Part shown: positions 12,421-25,373 of the stretch, piece by piece | Layout of the letters: each line of letters starts with the position of its first letter | Numbering within the stretch: position 1 is the first letter of the stretch | NCBI GenBank assembly: GCA_000151295.1 | Contig: GG745332.1 | Location: 241,531 to 305,530 of the forward strand | Direction of reading: 5' to 3' | DNA length: 64,000 nt | Origin: Allomyces macrogynus ATCC 38327 | Lineage: Eukaryota; Blastocladiomycota; Blastocladiomycetes; Blastocladiales; Blastocladiaceae | Notes under the pieces: model-generated | What the model saw: only the letters and a program-made list of their open reading frames with translations | What the model was told of the DNA's origin: nothing | Database searches by the model: none | Position numbers and translations under genes: made by a program

Positions 12421-13494
12421 AAGGGCCTTGCTGTTGTCTGGGTGATCAAGAAATTGCACCTGAATCTTGAGGGTCCCAAGTTCATGGTCTTCACCAATCA
12501 AAGTGTCCCCATCTACATCATGACAACCAAGGAACTGCAGTTGCACCAGGCCCTGCAGCTCCAACAGTATGAGTTTCAAGTTGTCCATGTACCTGGTTTC
12601 CTGAACTGCATCACTGATGTGCTATTGCATACAGTGACACTTTCCAAGGGGGCCCTGGAGCCCAAAACCTTGGAGCTTACTGTCCTTGCAGCTGTTGACG
12701 CCATCAACTTGGCTGTGTTGGCTGGTTACTTGCTTGAATTGCTGCGCAACAAACAGGGGCTTGATGAGTTTTGCAAGAACCTACTTGGTGTGCTGTGCAA
12801 ACCAATTCACCTTGTCAACAGCATCCTCTACCACTTGACTGGCAAGTCATCAGTGCTTGTGGCGCCTGTGTTGCTCATCAAGAAGGTGCTTGTGCTTGTG
12901 CACAACCATCCCATGGCTGCACACCAAGACATCAGGAAGACAATGCTCCATGTCTGGGTCCACTCCCCAAATCCAAGGCCTAGAACTGCAACGTTCTTGT
13001 CCTTCAAGACACCTATTCTTGCATTGTGTGGTCCCAAGAACATGACTGAGTACACAGTCACTGCCCTCACCAAGGTTGCACTCAAGTTTGGATTGCTGCA
13101 CCACATCATTGCCAACAATGGCTTGCCCTTCAACTCCTTGACCTGGGACTCATTTCTACTTAGCACCATGCACATGTTCCACAACTCAATTGTGCTGCAC
13201 CTGTTGACATCCACTGACTGGGACCTTGAGCTTGATTTGTATGCCTTTGCCTACAACACATTGGTGCATGCTGCACTTGTGAATATGCCCTTCTCATTCA
13301 TGTTCAACTGTGACCCTGTCACCCTGCTTGACTTTGTCCTTTACATGCCTGATGACTTGATTGTGCCACTTTTTGTTGAGACCAACAAGGTCAAGAAACG
13401 ACACCAAGAAGTGCTTGCTTGGGAGGAGAAGGTGCATCAAGTCCTGGCCAATGCCCTCAAATACAAGTGTGTCCAGTACATGACCCAAGTGTAA
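12391..13494 (+). pseudogene. RNase H and integrase remnant (367-codon open frame)
   Basis: The frame contains an RNase H segment in which FTNQSVPIYIMTTKEL corresponds to the FTDHxxLxYxxTTK block of Ty3/gypsy elements, and a VVHVPGFLN segment that corresponds to VxYRPGxxN. Integrase follows with HPMAAHQDIRKT (zinc-binding histidines), but the paired cysteines are not recognisable. In the core, IIANNGLPFNS stands where IVSDRGxQF is expected, so the catalytic aspartate is replaced by asparagine. Open for 1.1 kb but catalytically damaged. Confidence 0.8.
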
Positions 13495-13737
13495 TGCGTG
13501 TTCAAGGTCAGAGACTTGGTGTGTCACTATACCCCCCACCAAGTCCAATGCGTTGAAGCAAGTCGCCTGGAAACTCGTCTAAGTGTGGTCCTTCCCAAAT
13601 AAAATTGTCATAGCAAGTTGGACACTGTGTACAATATCTGGCACATCAACATGACCTTGATGACATTCAACATCCACATATCCCATCAGCTCTTCATTTC
13701 ATGTGTTGATTGATAGCACTGACACTCATGAGGGGGA

Positions 13738-14161
13738 TGTTGTGGCAAGTGCCTCAGCCTCATCAGAACAAGAGCATGGCCTCAATGCACAACACTTTCT
13801 CATTTTGTAGACTTGTCACTGGGTCATGTGCTCTCTATTTTTGCTTTATGACTCGGTTCTCTTTGCTTGCTTTGGTTGCCTTTGCTTTGGTTGCTGCAGC
13901 CATAACTACTTTCCCCTTCCAGTCCTTCTGACTTCTTTCGCCTCCATTCCCTTTTGTCCCCATAAATATGGCTCCATCCCACCTTCCTGTCTTGGCATCT
14001 TGCATTGAGTGCTCAAAACAGGTCCATTTCCTCTATCTCCATCACTTTCTCTTGCTTTCTTGTTGTGTTATATGTTTGCGATCCTTGTTCTGATCTCACA
14101 TTGAGTGCTTGAAACAGATATATTTTGTTTCGACTCAATTACACCACTACTCAACTCTACA
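13738..14161 (+). repeat. 3' LTR of the gypsy element
   Basis: A polypurine tract (GAGGGGGA) ends just before TGTTGTGG at 13738. The unit closes with CTACA at 14161, giving TG...CA ends. Inside lies a TATA-like ATAAATATGG near 13960 and an imperfect direct repeat, CATTGAGTGCTCAAAACAGG near 14003 and CATTGAGTGCTTGAAACAGA near 14099. Only about four CpG dinucleotides occur in 424 bases. End positions are my best reading, since no second LTR is available for comparison. Confidence 0.65.
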
Positions 14162-14899
14162 ATCAATGTGCGCCAGGACTAGGTGCAGCACAAAGGCACT
14201 GTGCTCATTGACATTGCAGCTGTTGATTTCTTTAAAGGCAAGGGTCTGATTGGAATGGGCCTTGCAGCCAAATTGTCAAGGACAAGTGCTGTGCTGATTG
14301 AGATTGTCACGCTCTGCTGCAATTCTGCTGTGTATGTGTTCTGGTTGTGCAATCGCACTTCTATGCACTCCAACTTGGTGCAAATTGATGGCAATGCATT
14401 TGTCATACAATTGGCAACAATTAGAGACATTACACCGTGTGTCATCCGTCCAGCCACATCACACACATCACCAAAGAACCTTCTGACTTCCAAACGACTT
14501 TCACCAACTCCCCCACAACACATGGCACTCTTGACCAATGTACAACCTCCTTCACACATGACATTCATTGCACTGCACAATTTGGCCATGTCTTGACTGC
14601 AAACTGTGCCTCTTCTCTCCAACAAGACACGATGGACGACTTCTTTGAGGACCTCTTGCACTTACAAGAGTTGATGGATCTCCTCCACCAGCTCCACCAA
14701 GTTGACTGCACCCATGGTGTGGTGCACCAGTAAGGCTGGCCTGCCTCCTGGTTGGCGACTCTTTGTGAACCGTCTGCACTGGCTCGTCCATTTCTGGATC
14801 CACGACCTGTCAGAATATGAGGGTCTTATACACTTTCTGTCAGTCCTGTTGGCACTCAGCCCCCACTACCCTGCCTTCAATTCTTTGGCAATGCCTGAC

Positions 14900-15774
14900 A
14901 ACCAAGATGCATGGCAGTTTTGTGAAAACGACTTGCTCAGACTTCCCATGCTGCTCTTGCCTGATGTTGTCAGTGTCAAGCTCAATAACTGCATGTGTAT
15001 TCCCTGAGACTAGCTTCTTGCCCATTGTCCTGTACCATCTTGCGTATCTGCACCATTATGATGACATGGAACTGATGTTTGGCCATGAGCACAGTGTTTT
15101 ATGTCACGCCTTTCTTCTGTGCAGGTCATGTCCATCTCAAATGGTCACAATTCAGTGCAGACTGACCCAAACTTGCTGTCCCACAAATAGGGCATTTTTC
15201 TGCTCTTTGATTGCTGGGACCATCTTTTCCACCTGCGCCCTGAACACCTTCCACTTGATGTGCTTGAGGACCTGGCTGACAACATGTTTGATCATGGCTC
15301 ACCCATTGATACATGTATTGGGCTCATCAATGGCCATGTCTGCCCCATGGCAAGACCATTAAGATACATGTTTCAATGGGCACAAACAGATGCACAGTCT
15401 TGTCTACCAGGCCCTTGCCCTTCCAAATGGCCTGGTTGCTGACCTTTTTGGCCTGTGTGCTGGTGTGTGACCAACAATACAGCTGTTTTTGTGCAGTTGG
15501 AGCTCAAGGAGCACATCTGCACCTTGCCAATGTCACAGCATGGGCACCAGCTTGTCTTGTATGGCAATGGTGGATATTTCATGTTGGATGTGCTCATGGT
15601 TCCTTTCCACAACCACCTGGCGCCTGGTACGCCTGAAAATGCCTTCAATGTTGCAATGTCAAGGGTGTGCATTTCAGTGAAGCACACATTCAATAGCATT
15701 GTGATGCCATTTGCCATGCTCTTGCACCACCACATGATGCAGGTGTGGCAGTCGCCAGTTGGTGTTATTTACTG
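14900..15774 (+). pseudogene. PIF/Harbinger transposase remnant (DDE superfamily)
   Basis: Blocks of the Harbinger transposase appear in order but in different frames. LYHLAYLHHYDDMELMFG corresponds to the RLAYPxRxxDLxxxFG block (about 15030-15090). IDTCIGLINGHVCPMARP corresponds to the CIGAIDGTHIPI block with the first catalytic Asp changed to Asn (about 15307-15360). GNGGYFMLDVLMVPFHN, then ENAFNVAMSRVCISVKHTF, matches the GDxGYPL...TPYRN and FNxxHSxxRxxVExxF blocks (about 15563-15700). Frameshifts and the lost catalytic residue mark it as inactive. Confidence 0.75.
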
Positions 15775-16151
15775 AGTTGCCATGTTCATGGTGAACATCA
15801 AGAACTGTCTGTACCTGAACCAGACAGCACAAGCATTTGACCAGCTCCCACTGCCACTTGAGGTGTATTTGGCAGGGTGGGTGCTGCACCAAGTTGAGGA
15901 CCAAGTTGCCATGTAGGTGGTGCCAAGTTGATGGTGGAGACGGGTAGGGCGAGTTTGGGGGCATGTTCATTCACTTTGACAGGTTGGATGAGAGAATGTG
16001 ACCACATCAAGAGAACAACAACTTTCATTCCAACCATCATGACATGGGTGGATGACAGAATTAAAACTGAATCAACTTCATGTGCACAGCACAACCACAC
16101 TTGTGCACAGCAGCACACAACAAATCCTGTATGATACATCCCAACATATGC

Positions 16152-16650
16152 CTACTGCCCACGGCCATGCTCATCATCCTCCTGAACCACATGAGCCAGG
16201 TCATGCTTGAGCAGCAGCTGCTTGAGCTGCTCATTCTCAAGCTTCTTGTCCTGAACAGTCTGCTTCTTGGCAAGCCCTTGCACAGCACAACCACAGCTTC
16301 AGCAACCTTGGCCCAAACCTCAGCATCATCATCCTCAGCCTTGTGCTTGTTCCCATGTGCCACATGAGCCCCTTGAAATGTTGATGCACAGGCGTTTCAT
16401 GTGCAACTGGGGGCCCATCTCACAGGGTCGTCTCCATAGGATGCAGCATGAATGAGTTGAGGGAAAGGGAACATGCCTGGGTGACATGAAGACATACCAT
16501 TGCAGCAGTGAGAACAACATTGGCACAGGCCTTCTAATCAGCCTTCTTGGTTTTCTCCTTGCTGGCATTGGCAACACACACGTCAAGCATGCCTGAGAAC
16601 TCATTGGACAAGTTCTTTCTACAAGAGGCACCACCTGCATCAGTGATGAC
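16152..16650 (-). pseudogene. Second ORF of the Harbinger element (coiled-coil, Myb-like partner remnant)
   Basis: Minus-strand frames give NLSNEFSGMLDVCVANASK (about 16630-16570) and, after frame changes, AEVWAKVAEAVVVLCKGL. A one-base shift then gives AKKQTVQDKKLENEQLKQLL and a final DDEHGRGQ stop at 16152. The leucine-rich C-terminal helix and its position opposite the transposase fit the DNA-binding partner protein of PIF/Harbinger elements. I did not see an intact Myb/SANT domain, so the assignment rests mainly on context. Confidence 0.5.
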
Positions 16651-16975
16651 AGTTGTGCGGAGTTCTGTTCTCAGTCGTAATACTTATGTGCCATCGCGCC
16701 ACAGATCACAATTTCCTGCTGGCAAGACAAGTTGAACGAAAGCACGTGATCTGGGTGTTCGTCCACCACTCCTTATCAAACGATCGTGCCCCTTTGCGTA
16801 GTCAGCGGCGAATGGGAACCTTCGTTTTTCACGCTGCTGCCGCCTGGTCTCTTCTTTAGTGCCCGTGTTTCAAGCCAAGCGCGAGCCAATTGTGAACCCA
16901 AAAACCGTGCTTTGAGAATGAAACGTCCGGGACACAAACCACAAACCCATCCTTACAACCCATCAACGCTCCACA

Positions 16976-19900
16976 TCACGCGTAATACGACGGCGACACG
17001 AGCACATCCGCAAGCGCCGCCACCTGCTCCGGGTCCATGCGCATTTGATCAATATGCCACGAATCGACATGCGTGCGCTTGAACTCGGCGAGCGCAGCGC
17101 GTGCCGCCGGGCCAACGGGCGCCGGATCCTCGACATATCGCGCAACCGCGACGAGCGCGTCGGGTACCTCGGGCACGGGCACCGAGTACGGATGAGCACG
17201 CACGACAGCCGCCAGTGCGAGTACGCCCGCGTGACGGTGCCGCAGGGCGTCGGCGTACCCGGCAGGTAGTTGTGCGGCGCCACGAGCGCGACGCGGGATC
17301 GTGCGTCCAGGACCCGTCGTCAGCAGCGCGCGTCCAAGCGCTTGCACGCGATGGATCACATGGAAAGTATCCGAGGTGGCACCTGCGGCGCCACCAGCCA
17401 GCGTCGACGGATCGCTCTGGCTATCGCCACTGCACTGCACGATCCCGGCCAGCGTGACGCCCGCGAGCGCGCGTACTTCCGGGTGCGCGTCGAGGAGCAC
17501 CGCCGCGACTTGGTCGACAATCGCATCGCAGTCAGCCACGGCCAGCAGAGGCAAGTGCCGGAAATAAACGACCTGCACGGCCTGGAGCGCCTTGAGCTTG
17601 ATTTGCCACGACGTCCACCCGACGCCATTCCCCGTCGGCGACGTGGGCCGCGGGCTGTCGCTAACCTCATCGACAGCGGTGTCACTCGAACCCGCTGAAA
17701 TCACGCCCATCCACGTATCAACCATGGCGCGTGTCCGTTCAGGCGTCGCCAAATCAAAGTTGGCCGCCGACATGATCGCAATATTACTGGCCTCGACGTC
17801 GGCCGCGTCATCGGACGTGACGAGCGGGAGTACGGCGCTGATGAGCGCGGGGATCGCAGAGTGCGCTGGCAACGGGCGGTAGAACCGCGTCACAGTCCCG
17901 AGAACCGTGGCTATCGACTTGGCCGCCAGCACTTGCGATTCCGAGCCCACAGCCGATGCCCAGGCGTCGTGCACGGCCGCCATGGCTGTGTGCACCGGCG
18001 CTGCCGCCTGGACGTACCACGGCGCCCCGTCGGTTCCAGCACTCGCAGCGTCAACAACCGCCGCAACATTCGGCAAACGCGGGCGGAAACTCGTGGAAAT
18101 CAAATCGGCAACCACACTCGCAACCGTGTCACGCACGAGCTTGTACGGGTGCGCGAGCTGCGCGATCGCCGGAGCGAGGACGAGCGTGGGCAACTCGGAC
18201 GTGCCGCGTTGCCCGAGCCCATCAACCAAGTCGCGCAGGTACGCCCACTTGCACGCCTCGGAAAAGGCACCGCCGGCACTCGCCGACTCTTCCTGAGCCG
18301 GCGCCGGACCGTCGGCCGGTGCGGCCGCATGCCATGCCGCGGCAACGCGCACAATCATTTGAATGACTCCGGCGGAACGCCTCGGGTCGCGCTTGACGAG
18401 AATGAACCGTAGCGCCGTGCGGAACAGGTGGAGAGTGTCAGGCACGGCCGCGCGCATCCCGTCCTCGATCAGTGGCAGGAGCGCCGTCGTGACGGCGTCG
18501 CGGTCAACCGGAGCCCAATGCTTTGTCGCGACCCGCACGAGCGCCGCAGCCCACTCGAGCCCGCACTTGATTTGCGTCGGCTGGTCAGAATTCGCGCGCA
18601 GCTGCATCTGGGCGTGCTCGATGACGAGCCGCAGCGCGTCGGCGTCGGGCCCGATGACCGTGAACAGGAGTCGCAGGAGTTGCCCCGCGCGGTTCCACGA
18701 GAACCGCACCTGGTGCTGCTGTGCGCCGCCCTGCTCGAGCGTCTGGTAGTGGAAGACTTTGGCGAGGAACGCCGAGTCGCGCAGGGCCGTGCGGAGGGCT
18801 TCGACACAGTCGACGACTGATTCGGGGAGAGGCAGCGCAGTCGCACATTGCGCGTCGTTGCGGATGTAGACCTTGACCGTCGACGGGTAGCACAGCCACC
18901 CAATCCACGAGTTGTCAAGGTAAAACTCGGACGGGTCCCGGGCCTGCAGTGTCGCATCAGCATCGCCGCTCGATGGTTCCGCATCAACGTCCATCGACGC
19001 TTCCGCGGCGACCGTCGCATCGACATCCATCGGCGCCTCCCCACCGTTCGCCGCCGGCGTGAGCCGCTCCTCGGTCTCGATCCACTTCCGGAACCGCTCG
19101 TCCACGACCACCTCGGTCTTGCGCGACTTGGGCACGGCAATCGACTTGATCAGGCCCAGCAGCATGATCAGCGCCGACTCGTACATTTGGCGCAAGTGCG
19201 GGTGCGCATGGACCCACCCGTGCATGACGGTGCGGCCTAAGTCGGCCGACAAGGGCATATCGACATTGACGAGCGTCGCGCACAGGAACGAAATGACCAT
19301 GCCCTCGGCGCGCCAATGGAACCGGACCGCGGGCGCGTCCGGGAACAGGCTCTGCCCACGGGTCACGAGCACAGTGACGAGATTCTCGACCGTCTCGCGC
19401 TGCAGCTGCTTGGCAACGTCGGGCGTCGGGTAGGCCAAGTCGTTCACGCGCTTCTTCTTCTCCTCGGTCTCCTTTTCCGGCTCCCTGCCCTCTTCCCCGG
19501 GCTTCGCCCACTCACGAACCAACTCGCGCGCGCGGTCACCCACGTCCCCGACCTCGTAACGGTGGAACGACATGACGATCAGGTACTGCACGAGCCACTG
19601 GTGTGCGGCCGCCTGGATCCCGGGCTTGTCCTCGGTCTGCGTAATCCGCAACAGCGCGCGCGCGAGCGGCCACCGGAACTGGTCGTGCGTTGCGATCACG
19701 GTCATGAACGAGCTCGACCGCAGCAAGCCCAGGCCCGCACGAATGCGCTCCTCGCGTCGACTGCGCTCGTCGCGGGCCACTGCGGGCGACGCCGGGCGCG
19801 GGCCGTTCTTGGCCGCGGCGAGCGCTGCGGCAATGTGTGGTGGAATCCCCGCAGGAAGGCGATGCGGAGCTGGACTCGGCGACGCGACAGGGGCCACAGC

Positions 19901-22900
19901 AGTGGCGAGGGCGGGTGTTGCTGGATTCAGCGATGGCACAGCATCGACCGCTGCGGTCGGCGTCGCTGGCGACGCGGGATCAGTTGCGATTGGCGACCCC
20001 GACGGCATTGGCACGGCCGGGCTTGGTGGCGCCGGCACTACCGCATCATTCCCCGTCGGCAGGACCACGAGCGCGTCCAGGCGCTCAATCGCGCGCATGA
20101 CCAGCGCATTCCTCGGCGCCGGATGCGTGCGTAAACCGCGCACGAGCGCAGCCTGCGCGTGGTTGCGAATCGTCGAGAATGGCGCGTCCGTGACCGCATA
20201 CAAATTCTCCATCAACTGCCGGTCCGTCGGCGACGCCGGTAAGGGCACCACGTTCGCCTGGCAATGGCGCGCGTAAATCAGCGCCGCGCGGCGCAAGTGG
20301 AGGGCGATCGGCGCGCGCTTGCGCGTGGCCTCGTCGGGCCCGACGGAAACGCCATCAAAGTCGACCGCAGGCATCCCCGTCGCCGGGAGCGGCGTGGTCG
20401 TGAACGGCATGGCGGCACCGGCGCCGGCGCCCGGCACGAGTCGCATCATACTCTTGAGCACTTTCAGTTCCTGTGCGCGCGACGCTGCGGGGGTCTCGCC
20501 GGCGCCGAAATTGGTCAAGTGTGCGCGGGTCGCGGTGACGAGCAGCTGCAGGATCGCGAGCGACGGCTTGACCGAATTGGCCGCCTGCGCGTCGTCGCGG
20601 TCGTCGGCGAGCGGGCGGAACACGGTCCACGCGCGCAACAGCAGCTTGCCCACGAGCTTACGGATCGGGCGCGCGTCGAGCACGCGCGGCATCACGTACT
20701 TTTCACGCTTTATGTACTCGTGCCGCCACCCGGCAACGGCGCGCTGCAGTGCCGTGAGGAGCGAGAGGTGCTGCACCCACGCGTGCTGGACAGCAAACGT
20801 ATCGAGGGCGGCGCGCGGGTCCGGCTCGCCCTCGGCCGCGGGCGCGAGGACATCGTCCATGAGCTTGGTCAGACCAGATGCGACTTGGGCTGCGTACTTT
20901 TGCACGAGCGCCTGCGCCCACTCGAGTTCCTCGGGCTGCGGCACATGCCAATGGACCGAGACTTCGTGCGGGAGCAGGTACTGCAGGTGGTTCCATTGGC
21001 CGTCGTCGTCGGCGTGCACGGGGGTTGCGTCGACAGCGTAGACGGCCGTGAGCGCGTAGACGACACTAGCCACGGCCGTATGCGCGAACCGGAATACTTG
21101 GCGGTCAGGCAAGTCCATGATCATGCCGATAATCCGCTCCACGGCAGAACGCACGGTCGGTTCCACGAGCACATTGCCGGGCATCCGCACTGTCGTCGAG
21201 AGCACGTGCAGGTACCAGACTAGCGTCGCGGTTCCTTGCTCGGTGGTGGCCCCACGCGTCAAGAGCGTCGCACGACTGCCGGCGCCATGCTTGATTTCGT
21301 CGCGCATCCGCGCCTCGAGCCACTCCAGAACGCGCGGGACAGCCGTTTTCGGAGACCGCTGGATAATCGACGAGACCATGCGCCCAACCGTCGCGGCCGA
21401 CTGTAGGAGCGTGTGCGACCGCAACCACTCGAGCAGCTTGCGCAGGGCCAAGTCAAACAGCGGCGGCGGCAATGCAGCAAACACGGCGTGCGTCGCAAAC
21501 AGGAGTGCCTGCGCTATATTGCGCTCGATCCCGCCCGACGCGGTCCCCTTGGACGCGCCCGGCTGACTCCCGGCACCCGCGGCACCCGGTCCCTCGGCGT
21601 CCATGTTCTCGAGCAACGTAAAAATGCGCGCGAGGTACTGCACGATCCAGTCCTCGCCGACGTACTCGCCGGCGTGCGGGAACCGGTCGGTATTCGCGAA
21701 ATCAAAGACCATCATGACGTGCGCAACAAACAGGAGCGCCGTGAGCGTCTTGTTGTGGTCGTTGATATCAATCCCCGGCAAAACCAGGAACAACACGTTC
21801 ACGACATGCTCGCGCGGACCCGCAGTGAACATGTCCGGGTGCACGAGCGCGCTCGCACACGCATTCAGTGCTGCCAGCGCCGTGACCGTACGGTGCGCGT
21901 GCGCAACACTCCCGCCAACGCCCGCACCACCTTCGTCCCCGGCGCCGAGCGCCGGGTAAATGTGCTCGTCGAGGAGCGCCGGCATCATGGCGGCCGGATC
22001 GAGCGCGACCAAGTGCCGCAACGCCGTCTGCGCGGCTTGCGCGGCGCCCGCGTCTTTCGCGTACATGGCCCACGTCACGGGTCCACGCAGCCAGTCGGCA
22101 ATTGCGCGCACGTTTTCAATGACGGCAGGCGGACAGGGACCATACTTGCCGGCAACGCGCGTCGACAATTCGCTCGCGAGCCCGCGCAGGAGCCGTGCGA
22201 GCGTGCCCGTCCAGGACCCGTGGTTGCTCGGGTGCGTGAACGACTCGAACGCCTTGATGAACGCGTGAAGGTGGTCAATGGCGCCCGGCAAGTGCAGGGT
22301 CAGGACCATGAACCGCGAAATCACGCGTGTGCGACTGTACTGGCGGCGCATTTGCAGCAAGTCGGCCCGCTCGCCCGTCAGATCAAATGCGACACTATAG
22401 CTTAGACGGCTGCGTCCGGCGGCGCCCGCAGCGGTCGATCCGACGGGCAGTTTGAGGTTGCGCAGCGCCGCGGCGTAGATGCGCGGCAAGTCGTCTGGGC
22501 GCACGAGCTCCGGCTGGTCGCGCGCGATCCGCGCGAGCCAGTCGGTCACAACCACATCGACGGGCGTACAGTGCACAAACTGCTGCCAGACAAACAGGAT
22601 CGTGTCAATGTGCTTGCGCGTAACGTGCCGCGTCGGCAGGAGGAAGTTAAAGAAGGTGAAGGCCATGGTCGTGCTCGACATGTCGGTGGTCGAGACGAGC
22701 GGCAGCAGCTCCTCGAGCACCTCGTCGGTGGTCGACGCCGGGAAGTAGCGCTCGGCATAGTCGAGGAACGTGCCGAGCGTCTGCAGGTGCCGCATGTAGA
22801 GCGCCGGCTGCTTGGGCGCCGAGCTCTTGCGCGTAAAGGCGTCGCGAATGATGGTGTAGATGGGCCGCCATGAGAACGTGAATGTGGCGCCGTGCTTTTC

Positions 22901-23842
22901 GAGCAGCTTCTCCTTTCTGGGAACCGGGGAAACAAAGTAGGAGTGGGCAAAGCACGGTTACATTTTTGGTCGTTCGCGCACTCAGAGTCAAAGAGTCAAG
23001 GACCAGCACATACTTCATCAGGCGCACCGCCAAACGCACACAGTTCGACACGACCGACATGTCCATGTTCGGTGTGACAATAATCTCGTACATGAGCTGG
23101 ATCAAGTCGATGCGCGTCTGGATCGGGAGCGCGTATTTCATGGCCAGGAAACTACAAATCGCGACAGAGATCAATTCTGCAGTCGCGACTCCACCATTTC
23201 GGCACCGAGTCCAACGTACAGGTGAACGCGTCGCGTCGCGGGCGGAATCCCGTGCACCCAGTTGCCCGTGGCAATCGCTTCGTGCAACCGCGCCTTGGCT
23301 TCGGTCAAGAGCGTCTGCCCTTCCTTGCGCTCGCGAATCGTGCCGTAGTAGGGCAAGTTCTGCAGCAGCGCGTGCTGCTCGGGCTCGTCCACGTCCACAC
23401 CGTACACGCCCGCGCGTGTCGTCGCCACGAGTTCCACGTCCTTCAAATCGGCGACAGCCATGTTTTCCACGGCAGCGAGCAACGCCTCGACCGACTCGTC
23501 GGGAACGGCCTGTTCGGCGGGCAAATCGTCGGTCGACTCGCCGGGGTGCTCGAGCGTCGGCGCCACGACAGCGAGCACCGGGTCGTTGTGCGTGAGGTCC
23601 ATGTCGTCAATGGCATCGTCGTCTTCGACGTCCTCGAGATCCTCGTCAGCGCCATCGCCCGTGTCGAGATCGTCCATGGCCACATCAACGTCGGCGTCGG
23701 TCGGGTCCATGAGGCCGTGACATGGAGCAGTCCACCGCAGCGACGGCGCGTCGGTCGACGGCAGGATCCACGCGGGCCACCGGTCGGACATGAAGGTGCC
23801 CGGGAACGTGACGTCGTCGAGGTGGGCGTCGTTCATGTTCAT
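16976..23842 (-). CDS. BLM10: Proteasome activator BLM10/PA200 (PSME4)
   Basis: Three exons (23842-23220, 23151-23014, 22916-16976) join in phase to about 2233 aa, close to yeast Blm10 (2143 aa). Introns are 68 nt (GTACGT) and 97 nt (GTATGT). After an acidic N-terminal region, the LPYYG segment and IQTRIDLIQLMYEIIVTP match the family's opening HEAT repeats, and FSWRPIYTIIRDAF matches the PA200 repeat core. An insertion rich in Ala/Pro/Ser sits near 20.0 kb. The protein ends SPSYYA: the terminal tyrosine-tyrosine-alanine is the HbYX-type motif that docks Blm10/PA200 into the 20S proteasome pockets. It acts on core particles in nucleus and cytosol. Confidence 0.93.
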
Positions 23843-25373
23843 CTTGGTTGCTTGAGCGGGAGAGAAGGCGAGTTTGGGCTCCGGCTCGGTATTTACTTGA
23901 GCGCGAGCGACGCGTCGAACTTGAGCCGAGACGCGCGGCGCGTCACGCAGCGTGCCACTGACGTGGCAATGGTGTCGGTTCGCGCCGCGTCGTAAATTAT
24001 TGCGTGGCCCGGCGGTACCGGCGGCCAGGAGCGACCAGTCAGCGGTCGTTGGTGCTTGGTGCTGCCTGCAAGTCCTCTGGGTTCCCGGTCGACACGGATC
24101 CCTCAGCACTGCCGTGACTTGGTGTGCCGGTGGGGAGAGCGCGCGTCGGTTTGCGCCAAGTCTCGCTCTTCGTCGTCGTGGTCGCGGCGCTGCGTCGTGG
24201 TCGGTCGTGTTGCAGGGCCCTGGTCTTTTCGAGCTCGACGAGGACAACAAAAGATGGAGTTATCGTTGGTTGATGACGCGCAAAGCAGATCGGCGTGGCT
24301 CCTTCATGTGGAAGTCGCGTGCTTTGGCGAGAGACGACGCGAGACGTGACGCTCTCTGGCTCTTTCCTTCTTGCAAGTACTCGACTCGCCTGCAACGTTC
24401 GAATAACATCCTTGCAGAATGGTGGATATATTAGCGAATGCAAACTCGCCACCTCAAAACAACGCGGCTCCCCTCCTCGCACGAACAGCAGCGGCCCGCC
24501 AGCGGCCCTGGCCGCCGTACCTGCCGCATAAGTGGTTGCTGCACCCCACGTTGGTGTGCTGGGATCAGCCACCAGATCAAATCGAGGGGACGGAACGCGG
24601 TGCAATCGATACGTACCAAAGAGAAAATATCGAAACAAAACCCCGAAGCGCAAAAGAAATCCAAAGGTACACATCAGAACGGGGAGCGCGCGCCGTGGTC
24701 CGTGCTTGCCGAGTTGCAATCTGCATAAGAGCGCGGCGGGGGCGGGGAGCGTCTGCTTTATAAACCGCGCGGAGCGGCGGCCTCGGCGTGGCATATTAGC
24801 CGTGCGCAAGTGAGATCGTGGTCCGGCGGGCGGCGCGCGACGCGACTATGGTGATCCGGTGGACCGGATCCCCGGCCGCATGGCTCTGGTTGCCGTTTGT
24901 ACGCGCCCGGTTTGCCAATTTGTTGCACTGGTTCGGCAACGTGTACCGAATTGGCAACGTGTGATCGGATGGCGAGCAGGTCCGCAGCGCCGTGAGGGGC
25001 CGCGCACGTTTGGCCGCCTACTAACGGAGATGGCTCCAGTCTGGCGGCTGAGCCGGGGAGGGCCAAGTGCCCGGTCACTCCCTTTGCAGTCATCGTAACG
25101 GCAGGTTGCGCTCGTGAGAATCGGTGGTAGAGATGAAGCGCAGTGTGAGAAGTCTATTTTGGCGCGGATGCGAAACGCAAGTCCTACCGAGTCTGACGTG
25201 AATGAAGCAAGCTCGTGTGTTCATGACAGCAAAGTGGTGATAAAATGATATATTCGATCATGAAAACATGCCCGTCGAGCAACCATGCTCAAAATACGAG
25301 CGGGCCGATGTGCGTTAACGCTTCTCATCCTCACAACCTTGCTTCCCGCAGCTCGGGCGCGAGACGCGTCAGA
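23843..25373. other. 1.5-kb intergenic region, no gene supported
   Basis: Upstream region of BLM10 and 3' flank of the secreted-protein gene. A TATAAA lies at 24759-24764 (plus) but no convincing coding exon follows. A 256-codon minus frame across 24.0-24.8 kb is Arg-rich and looks like a GC-driven chance frame. Confidence 0.45.

Larger units (their letters stand above)
10520..14161 (+). mobile_element. Decayed Ty3/gypsy LTR retrotransposon, 5' truncated
   Basis: Gag zinc-knuckle, aspartic protease, reverse transcriptase, RNase H and integrase remnants follow in Ty3/gypsy order on the plus strand and end in a polypurine tract and an LTR. Reading frame is lost several times. CpG is strongly depleted and TpG/CpA is abundant, unlike the host genes on both sides. 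No 5' LTR is visible, so the element is truncated and not autonomous. Confidence 0.85.
14180..16680. mobile_element. Decayed PIF/Harbinger DNA transposon
   Basis: Plus-strand transposase remnants (about 14900-15774) face a minus-strand second open reading frame (about 16650-16152), the two-gene arrangement typical of PIF/Harbinger elements. I could not find terminal inverted repeats or a 3-bp target duplication. The start in particular is only bounded by the LTR on its left. Like the gypsy element, it is poor in CpG. Confidence 0.65.

Noticed and set aside
24039..24809. Minus-strand frame of 256 codons upstream of BLM10
   Set aside because: Arg-rich, no family, no paralogue, and it overlaps the promoter region.
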